From: JBDHTS01 sp044220535
Lineage (GTDB): Bacteria; Pseudomonadota; Alphaproteobacteria; Micavibrionales; Micavibrionaceae
Direction of reading: 5' to 3'
NCBI GenBank assembly: GCA_044220535.1
Contig: JBGAQU010000001.1
Span: forward strand, 1-64,000
Length of the DNA: 64,000 nucleotides
Positions 58,592 through 64,000 of this stretch are shown here, one piece after another (position 1 is the stretch's first letter; every line of letters begins with the position of its first letter). The translations under genes and the position numbers were made by a program. The notes beneath the pieces are model-generated. The model worked only from the letters and a program-made list of their open reading frames with translations. It was not told the DNA's origin and did not search any database.

Positions 58592-60022
58592 ATGCAAAAC
58601 ACCAAGAAGATCGCAAAGACCCCGGCGGCTTATACTTTCGATCCCGAAATCCTGCGCGAATACGATATCCGCGGCCAGTTGAATAAAAACCTGTCTTCCA
58701 ATGATGCTTACGCGGTCGGCTTGTCTTTTGGCACCTATGTTCGCCGCAAGGGAGGCACGCGGGTCAGTGTCGGCTATGACGGACGCGAAAGCTCTCCCGG
58801 TTTTGCCGCTGCCGTGGCTGAAGGCCTGGTGGCAACCGGGATCGAAGTCGAAACCATCGGTCTTGGCCCCACGCCCATGCTGTATTTCGCCGTGAAGGAC
58901 CGCCAGACGGATGCCGGCGTAATGATCACGGGATCACACAACCCGTCCGATTATAACGGTTTCAAAATGACCATGCAGACCGGCCCTGTGTTCGGTGAGA
59001 CGGTGCAGGAACTCGGCCGTATCGCCGCCGCCGGAGATTTCGAATCCGGCGAGGGCTCGATCCGCGAAGTTGAAATTGAAGGCGCATATATCGACCGCCT
59101 GCTGCGCGATTACGACACGGCGCTGCGCCCCCTGAACGTGGTCTGGGATTGCGGCAACGGCGCCGCCGGCGACGTGGTGCGGAAACTGACCAAGCGCCTG
59201 CCCGGCAAGCATACTTTGCTGTTCGATGAAATCGACGGCAACTTCCCGAACCACCATCCCGACCCGACCGTGGACAAAAACCTTCAGGACTTAATCAAGA
59301 AGGTGAAGGAAACCGGTTCCGACCTGGGCGTGGCGTTTGACGGGGACGCGGACCGCATAGGCGCGGTGGACGAAAAAGGCAATATCCTGCGTTGCGATTC
59401 CCTGATCGCGATCTATGCGCGCGATGTCCTGACCCGCCACAAACATGCGCCGATTATCGGCGACGTGAAATGCAGCCAGGTCATGTTCGATGAAATAGCA
59501 CGCCTCGGCTGCCAGCCCGTCATGTGGAAGACCGGTCATTCTTTGATCAAAGCGAAGATGGCGGAAATGAAAGCGCCTCTCGCGGGCGAATTGTCTGGCC
59601 ATATTTTCTTCGGCGACCGCTGGTACGGATTTGACGACGGCATTTACTGTGCCATCCGCCTGTTCAACGAAGTGGCGAAAATCGAAGGCGCAGCATCCAG
59701 CCTGACCGCGCATCTGCCGCCGATCCACAACACGCCGGAACTGCGCTTTGAAGTGGATGAGGTCAAGAAATTCGACATCGTCCGCGGCATCGCGGATTCC
59801 GTCAAAGCCGCCTATCAGGGCGACAAGACGACACAGGTGATCGATATTGACGGCGTCCGCGTTGTGACGCCTAATGGGTGGTGGCTGCTGCGCGCGTCCA
59901 ACACCCAGAACGTTCTGGTAACCCGGGCCGAAGCAAACAGTCCTGAAGAGCTTGCGAAACTGAAATCGATGGTCAATCAGGAAATCAAGAAGGCCGGATA
60001 TGACGCACCCTTTGAAAGCTGA
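58592..60022 (+). CDS. Phosphomannomutase/phosphoglucomutase
   Basis: A 476-residue alpha-D-phosphohexomutase. The four expected sites are visible: the active phosphoserine loop GVMITGSHNPSDYNG, the metal loop FDGDADRIGAVD, the sugar loop GELSGHIFF, and the C-terminal phosphate-binding region DGVRVVTPNGWWLLRASNTQNVLVTRAEA. It interconverts mannose or glucose 1- and 6-phosphates for polysaccharide and lipopolysaccharide precursors. Its 3' end overlaps chpT by 23 bases. Confidence 0.95.
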   Translation: MQNTKKIAKTPAAYTFDPEILREYDIRGQLNKNLSSNDAYAVGLSFGTYVRRKGGTRVSVGYDGRESSPGFAAAVAEGLVATGIEVETIGLGPTPMLYFAVKDRQTDAGVMITGSHNPSDYNGFKMTMQTGPVFGETVQELGRIAAAGDFESGEGSIREVEIEGAYIDRLLRDYDTALRPLNVVWDCGNGAAGDVVRKLTKRLPGKHTLLFDEIDGNFPNHHPDPTVDKNLQDLIKKVKETGSDLGVAFDGDADRIGAVDEKGNILRCDSLIAIYARDVLTRHKHAPIIGDVKCSQVMFDEIARLGCQPVMWKTGHSLIKAKMAEMKAPLAGELSGHIFFGDRWYGFDDGIYCAIRLFNEVAKIEGAASSLTAHLPPIHNTPELRFEVDEVKKFDIVRGIADSVKAAYQGDKTTQVIDIDGVRVVTPNGWWLLRASNTQNVLVTRAEANSPEELAKLKSMVNQEIKKAGYDAPFES

Positions 60023-60674
60023 GCTGCCGGACGCGGCGGCCTCCACGGACGCCACTGTTCTGGAACTGCTGGCTTCCCGTATCTGTCACGACCTGATCAG
60101 CCCGGTCAGCGCGGTCAATAACGGCGTCGAATTTCTTCAGGAAACCGGCATGGATGGCGGCGCCGACGCGGTTGAACTGATCGCATACAGCGCCCACCAG
60201 GCCTCCGCCCGGCTTCAGGCTTTCCGCCTGGCCTATGGCGCAGGCGGTCGCGACCCCAATATCAAGCCCGAAGACGTGCACCGCACCTTCGGCGAATTGC
60301 TGGGCAAGGATAGCCGGACTCATCAGGACTGGGATCCGTATGCGAGTCTCGGCTACGAAGAACGTCCGCTCGGCTACTGCAAAGTGCTGATGGGCGCCCT
60401 GATGCTGGTGCTGGAAAACTTGCCGCGCGGCGGTGTGATTCAAGTGGTATCCGGCGGCGCGAATAAAACGCAGATTACCGGCGAAGGTCAGGATGCCGCA
60501 GTTCGCCCCAATATGGCGGAAGCGCTGGCCCGCACCCTTCCGACGGCAGACCTCGATCCCCGCCTTGTCCATGCTTATGCCTTATCCATGATCGCCGACC
60601 AGTATGGTTTCTCCATGGATATGACAAGCGAAGCGGGCAAAGTCGTTCTGTCGCTATCCGGCGGGCACCCGTAA
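60000..60674 (+). CDS. chpT: Histidine phosphotransferase ChpT
   Basis: A 224-residue protein with the phospho-accepting His30 in LLASRICHDLISPVSAVNNGVEFL, the ChpT signature. The C-terminal part is a degenerate kinase ATPase fold (LMGALMLVLENLPRGGVIQV). ChpT carries phosphate from the kinase CckA to CtrA, encoded here at 29448, and to CpdR. cckA is not in the window. The start lies inside the end of the phosphomannomutase gene, an unusual overlap that implies co-transcription. Confidence 0.92.
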   Translation: MTHPLKAELPDAAASTDATVLELLASRICHDLISPVSAVNNGVEFLQETGMDGGADAVELIAYSAHQASARLQAFRLAYGAGGRDPNIKPEDVHRTFGELLGKDSRTHQDWDPYASLGYEERPLGYCKVLMGALMLVLENLPRGGVIQVVSGGANKTQITGEGQDAAVRPNMAEALARTLPTADLDPRLVHAYALSMIADQYGFSMDMTSEAGKVVLSLSGGHP

Positions 60675-60747
60675 ACCTTCCGCTAACCATTCCAGTGCTA
60701 AAGTTCGTTGAAACCCCGTATCGGGGAAACCTTCTAATGCATTGAGT

Positions 60748-61119
60748 ATGGCCATGAAATCCTGCCTCCTTGTTGATGACAGCCGCGTCGTGCGCAAGGT
60801 CGCGCGCCGCATCATGGAAAGCTTCGGCTATGAATGCCAGGAGGCGGAAGATGGCGAAAAAGCCTATCAGGCCTGCAAGGCATCCATTCCCGACCTGATC
60901 GTCCTGGACTGGAACATGCCGGTGATGAGCGGCATCGAATTTCTGGAGAAGGTGCGGCAGTTAGAGCACGGCAAAAAATCCCGCATTATTTTGTGCACCA
61001 CCGAAAATGACATGAAACATATCCAGCGCGCTTTAAAAGCCGGCGCGGACGAATACATTATGAAACCGTTTGACGGCGACATTATACGGGCAAAGCTGAA
61101 GCAGATCGGCGCTATCTAG
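60748..61119 (+). CDS. CheY-like response regulator
   Basis: A single receiver domain of about 123 residues; starts at 60742 (TTG), 60748 and 60754 (ATG) are all in frame. From the last one it begins MKSCLLVDDSRVVRKVARRI, with acceptor Asp52 (IVLDWNMPVMSGIEFL), CTTEND and YIMKPF. It lies between chpT and a CheR-like gene, two bases before the latter. A motor-control or chemotaxis role is likely, but no cheA or cheW is nearby. Confidence 0.88.
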   Translation: MAMKSCLLVDDSRVVRKVARRIMESFGYECQEAEDGEKAYQACKASIPDLIVLDWNMPVMSGIEFLEKVRQLEHGKKSRIILCTTENDMKHIQRALKAGADEYIMKPFDGDIIRAKLKQIGAI

Positions 61120-61120
61120 G

Positions 61121-61921
61121 ATGCATATCGGCGACTTCGATTTTTACAAGGATTTTCTCTATAAGCAGGCGGGTATCAACCTGACCGCCAACCAGTCCTA
61201 TCTGCTCGTCTCCCGCCTGACCCCTGTTGCCCGCAAATGGAACTTCAAGGATCTGCGCGCCATGACTATGGCCCTGCGCAGCGTGCCGGATGTCGACATG
61301 ATTTATGATGTCATTGAGGCGATGATCGACGGCGATACCGAATTCTTCACCGATCTCGATTTCTTCGACCGTTTCCGCGAACAAATCCTGCCGCAGATGG
61401 TAAAGGCTGTGCCGCGCCGGAAGCTGCGCATCTGGTGTGCGGGCTGTTCAACTGGACAGGAAGCGTTCTCCCTGGCCATGTCCGCTTATGAATATATGAA
61501 AACGGCGCGCTGCGCGGGAATCCAGATCCTGGCGACCGATATCAGCCGCAGCGCCATCGACCGCGCCCGCAAGGGCCGCTTTACCCAGAACGAAATCCAG
61601 CACGGCATGCCGACGAAGCTGGCCATGAAATATTTCACCCATGAAGGGCGGCACTGGCAGGTCAGCCATGATATTGCCGACATGATCCGGTTCGAACCGT
61701 TCAATTTGATGCATAATATGTCCGCGCTAGGCGAATTCGATATCATTGTCTGCCGTTATGTACTGTCGCGTTTCGATGGAAAACTGGCCAGCCAGATTCT
61801 TTCCGGCTTCGCGGGATCCCTTGGCAAGAAGGGGCTTCTCATTACGTCTCCCGAGGAAACCTTACCCATTCCCTCCTCCTTCAAGGCCAGCGATGCCTTG
61901 CCCGGTTGTTATGCATCCTAA
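61121..61921 (+). CDS. CheR-like methyltransferase with altered motifs
   Basis: A 266-residue protein of the CheR fold: a helical N-terminal domain (YKQAGINLTANQSYLLVSRL), then the SAM domain with LRIWCAGCSTGQEAFSLAMSAYEY, ILATDISRSAIDRARKGRFTQNEI and FDIIVCRYVLSRFD. Several residues differ from classical CheR: TEFFTD for TxFFRD, GQE for GEE, and CRYVL for CRNVL. It may methylate a target other than chemoreceptors or may not methylate at all. It follows the CheY-like gene by one base. Confidence 0.82.
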   Translation: MHIGDFDFYKDFLYKQAGINLTANQSYLLVSRLTPVARKWNFKDLRAMTMALRSVPDVDMIYDVIEAMIDGDTEFFTDLDFFDRFREQILPQMVKAVPRRKLRIWCAGCSTGQEAFSLAMSAYEYMKTARCAGIQILATDISRSAIDRARKGRFTQNEIQHGMPTKLAMKYFTHEGRHWQVSHDIADMIRFEPFNLMHNMSALGEFDIIVCRYVLSRFDGKLASQILSGFAGSLGKKGLLITSPEETLPIPSSFKASDALPGCYAS

Positions 61922-61973
61922 ATAATAACTTTTCCATGGACTTAAGCCCCCCGCCTGCATTAAAACATCAGGC

Positions 61974-63575
61974 ATGAGTCCTGTCCTGAAAACTGCGCGC
62001 CAGCCTGACACCAATCCTTTGAAGGTGCGCCGCTCGCTGATCTCCGTCTCCGATAAAACCGGCCTTACCGTATTCGCGAAGGCGCTTGCTCCTTACAAGA
62101 TTGAAATCCTGTCCACGGGCGGCACCGCGAAGGGCCTGCAGGATGAAGGCCTGAAGGTCACGGATGTCTCCACCTATACCGGCTTCCCCGAAATCATGGA
62201 CGGACGCGTAAAAACGCTGCATCCGAAAGTCCATGGCGGATTGCTGGCCAGGCGTGATGAGGACAGCCACCTCTCCGCCATGCGCGACAACGGGATTGAA
62301 GGCATCGAATTGCTGGTCGTCAACCTCTACCCGTTTGTGAAAACGATTGCGCAAGGCGCTGATTTTTCAACGGCGATTGAAAATATCGATATCGGCGGCC
62401 CGGCCATGGTGCGCGCCGCCGCGAAGAATCACGACTATGTCGCCGTCGTCACCGACCCATCCGATTACGCGCGCGTACTGGAAGATCTGAAGGTCAATGA
62501 CGGATGCATCACCGCGCCTCTGCGCCGTGAACTGGCGGCCAAAGCGTTTGCCATGACGTCGGCTTACGACACCGCCATCGCCAACTGGTTCGCCTCGCAA
62601 CTCGCAACCCGCAACCCGCAACCAACTTACACGCTGTCAGGCACACTCAAACAAACCCTGCGCTATGGCGAAAACCCTCATCAGACCGCGGCGCTCTACA
62701 CGGACGGCACCAACCGCCCCGGCGTTTCCACCGCACAGCAATTGCAGGGCAAGGAGCTGTCCTACAACAACCTGAACGACACCGACGCCGCCTACGAACT
62801 GGCCGCCGAATTCGATCGTCCGGCCGTTGCCATCATCAAGCATGCGAATCCCAGTGGCGTCGCCATGGCCGATAATCTGCCTGAAGCCTATCGCCTGGCT
62901 CTGCGCTGCGACCCGGTCAGCGCCTTTGGCGGCATTATTGCCCTCAACCGCGCGCTGGACGCCGAAACGGCAGCCGAGATCGTGAAAATTTTCAGTGAGG
63001 TGATTATTGCGCCGTCCGTCGATCCCAAAGCGCTCGACATTCTTTCAAAGAAACAAAATTTGCGCGTGCTGGTGACCGGCGCCCTGCCCGACCCCGGGAC
63101 GGCGCGCCCGGCGTTAAAAACCATTGCGGGTGGTTTTCTGCTGCAGGATGCCGATATCGGCGCCGTCCGCCGCGAAGACCTGAAAGTCGTCACCAAGCGC
63201 CAGCCGACGGAGCAGGAGCTGAACGACCTGTTGTTTGCCTTCAAAGTCGCAAAACACGTCAAATCCAACGCCATTGTTTATGCCAGCGGCAACGCCACCA
63301 TCGGCATCGGCGCGGGCCAGATGAGCCGTATCGATTCGACCCGTATCGCCGCGGAAAAAATGCGCCAGATCCCGGATTTGGGCAAAAACCTTGTAACTGT
63401 TTGTTCTTCCGATGCTTTTTTCCCTTTTCCGGACGGCCTGATCGCCGCGGCCGAAGCCGGGGCCACCGCCATTATCCAGCCCGGGGGGTCGATCAAGGAC
63501 GCGGATGTGATTGCCGCCGCTGACGAGCGGAACCTTGCCATGGTTTTTACCGGAATCCGCCATTTTAAGCATTGA
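61974..63575 (+). CDS. purH: Bifunctional AICAR transformylase/IMP cyclohydrolase
   Basis: A 533-residue PurH. The N-terminal MGS-like IMP cyclohydrolase domain has [43 protein letters not shown] and [17 protein letters not shown]. The AICAR transformylase domain has [40 protein letters not shown] and [10 protein letters not shown]. It performs the last two steps of purine synthesis. It stands apart from the chp/che genes by a 52-base gap. Confidence 0.98.
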   Translation: MSPVLKTARQPDTNPLKVRRSLISVSDKTGLTVFAKALAPYKIEILSTGGTAKGLQDEGLKVTDVSTYTGFPEIMDGRVKTLHPKVHGGLLARRDEDSHLSAMRDNGIEGIELLVVNLYPFVKTIAQGADFSTAIENIDIGGPAMVRAAAKNHDYVAVVTDPSDYARVLEDLKVNDGCITAPLRRELAAKAFAMTSAYDTAIANWFASQLATRNPQPTYTLSGTLKQTLRYGENPHQTAALYTDGTNRPGVSTAQQLQGKELSYNNLNDTDAAYELAAEFDRPAVAIIKHANPSGVAMADNLPEAYRLALRCDPVSAFGGIIALNRALDAETAAEIVKIFSEVIIAPSVDPKALDILSKKQNLRVLVTGALPDPGTARPALKTIAGGFLLQDADIGAVRREDLKVVTKRQPTEQELNDLLFAFKVAKHVKSNAIVYASGNATIGIGAGQMSRIDSTRIAAEKMRQIPDLGKNLVTVCSSDAFFPFPDGLIAAAEAGATAIIQPGGSIKDADVIAAADERNLAMVFTGIRHFKH

Positions 63576-63582
63576 TTTTACC

Positions 63583-63634
63583 GCTTAAAATTTGTTAAGC
63601 CTTTGTTATTGTTTATGTCTTAAAATGGTCTTAA
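63583..63634 (+). promoter_or_regulatory. Palindrome and CtrA-type box before the last gene
   Basis: GCTTAAAATTTGTTAAGC (63583-63600) is a palindrome containing TTAA-N6-TTAA. TTAAAATGGTCTTAA (63620-63634) is a perfect TTAA-N7-TTAA CtrA-type box, 70 bases upstream of the ATG at 63705. The palindrome sits seven bases after the purH stop. Confidence 0.5.
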
Positions 63635-63704
63635 TAAAAAGTTGCATTTTCTTCCGAGACAGCGGTAAGATGGTAGCAATCAATAAAATAATTAGGGTGT
63701 AAAT

Positions 63705-64000
63705 ATGACTGACCAAGCACAAGATACCGACCGGAGCTGGGCAGGCCGCTTGCTGCACACATGGAATGTGTTTGTCGAAGCGCCAAGTAGAGCAGCCAAT
63801 GGCTTGGTATCGGCTGGCGCAGGCGCTTTAGGACTCCTGGACGATGCTTCAAAGCATCTTGGCTTGTCAGAGCATACTATTTCCGAAAACCTTTTGGGTT
63901 ATGATTTAAAACCGCAAGAAGCCTTCAACGCATGGCTAGATCCCAAGACTAAAGCACGCCAGGAATATCTGTATGGCGAGGTGATTAAGCCGGAAACCTT
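63705..64000 (+). CDS. Hypothetical protein, truncated by the window end
   Basis: The first 98 codons of an open frame that runs off the window. It starts MTDQAQDTDRSWAGRLLHTW behind a weak AGGGTGTAAAT site. A moderately hydrophobic, Gly/Ala-rich stretch (AANGLVSAGAGALGLLDDASKHLG) occurs at about 30-53, with charged helices after it. There is no signal peptide. The family is not recognised from this part. A perfect CtrA-type box lies upstream. Confidence 0.65.
   Translation, partial: MTDQAQDTDRSWAGRLLHTWNVFVEAPSRAANGLVSAGAGALGLLDDASKHLGLSEHTISENLLGYDLKPQEAFNAWLDPKTKARQEYLYGEVIKPET

Noticed and set aside
1..64000. CRISPR array, tRNA, rRNA, insertion sequence or prophage
   Set aside because: No regularly spaced direct repeats, no cloverleaf or rRNA signature, and no transposase or phage structural genes were seen; the repeats found are isolated palindromes.

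Overview
The window is one stretch of an alphaproteobacterial chromosome from a motile, flagellated species. It carries genes that together are diagnostic of that class: the cell-cycle regulator CtrA with its phosphotransfer protein ChpT, the sigma-54 flagellar activator FlbD, the flagellin regulators FlbT and FlaF, a TipF-like polar flagellar protein, and a fliF-fliG-fliH-fliN-flbD-flhA order resembling the Caulobacter fliF operon. A predatory Micavibrio-like or Rhodospirillales-like lineage would fit, but that is a weak inference. A 26-base run of N shows that this is a scaffolded draft assembly.

Layout. 1-1.3 kb: two toxin-antitoxin pairs (ParDE, BrnTA) around a palindromic dispersed repeat. 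1.3-5.4 kb: a 1203-residue RTX-type calcium-binding protein behind a long C-rich, G-poor leader that holds a perfect CtrA box. 5.4-12.7 kb: flbT, flaF, a FlaG-like gene, fliF, fliG, fliH, fliN and flbD. 12.7-21.4 kb: an unknown gene, a methyltransferase, an OmpA-type lipoprotein, flhA, a glycosyltransferase, a metallophosphoesterase and a DUF3137-like membrane protein. 21.6-28.3 kb: flhF, flhG, a frameshifted fliK-like gene, a class D beta-lactamase without signal peptide, fliJ and fliI. 28.4-34 kb: a peptidoglycan-binding protein with the N gap, ctrA, pgsA, pyrD and tipF. 34-50 kb: the YejABEF peptide transporter, split by kdsB, a broken O-antigen ligase, a phosphatase, small unknown genes, an M20 peptidase, secreted proteins, a ThiE-like protein and then yejF, followed by rpsU. 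50-64 kb: aminopeptidase P, a radical SAM protein paired with a UdgX-type uracil-DNA enzyme, a hybrid histidine kinase locus with a damaged kinase, phosphomannomutase, chpT, a CheY-like and a CheR-like gene, purH, and the start of an unknown gene.

How it fits together. Flagellar basal-body, export and placement genes (fliFGHN, flhA, flhF, flhG, fliIJ, tipF) sit with the regulators that would time them (ctrA, chpT, flbD, flbT, flaF). Four perfect TTAA-N7-TTAA CtrA-type boxes were found, all in intergenic DNA: upstream of the RTX gene, between the FlaG-like gene and fliF, upstream of an unknown coiled-coil gene (46899-47468), and upstream of the truncated last gene. Fewer than one would be expected by chance in 64 kb. 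This suggests that the RTX protein and two unknown genes belong to the CtrA regulon.

Several genes carry internal losses or frameshifts (fliK-like, O-antigen ligase, CHASE3-type kinase, metallophosphoesterase). These may be real decay or draft-assembly errors. Two families of palindromic repeats (seven elements) punctuate the intergenic spaces. I saw no tRNA, rRNA, CRISPR array, insertion sequence or prophage.
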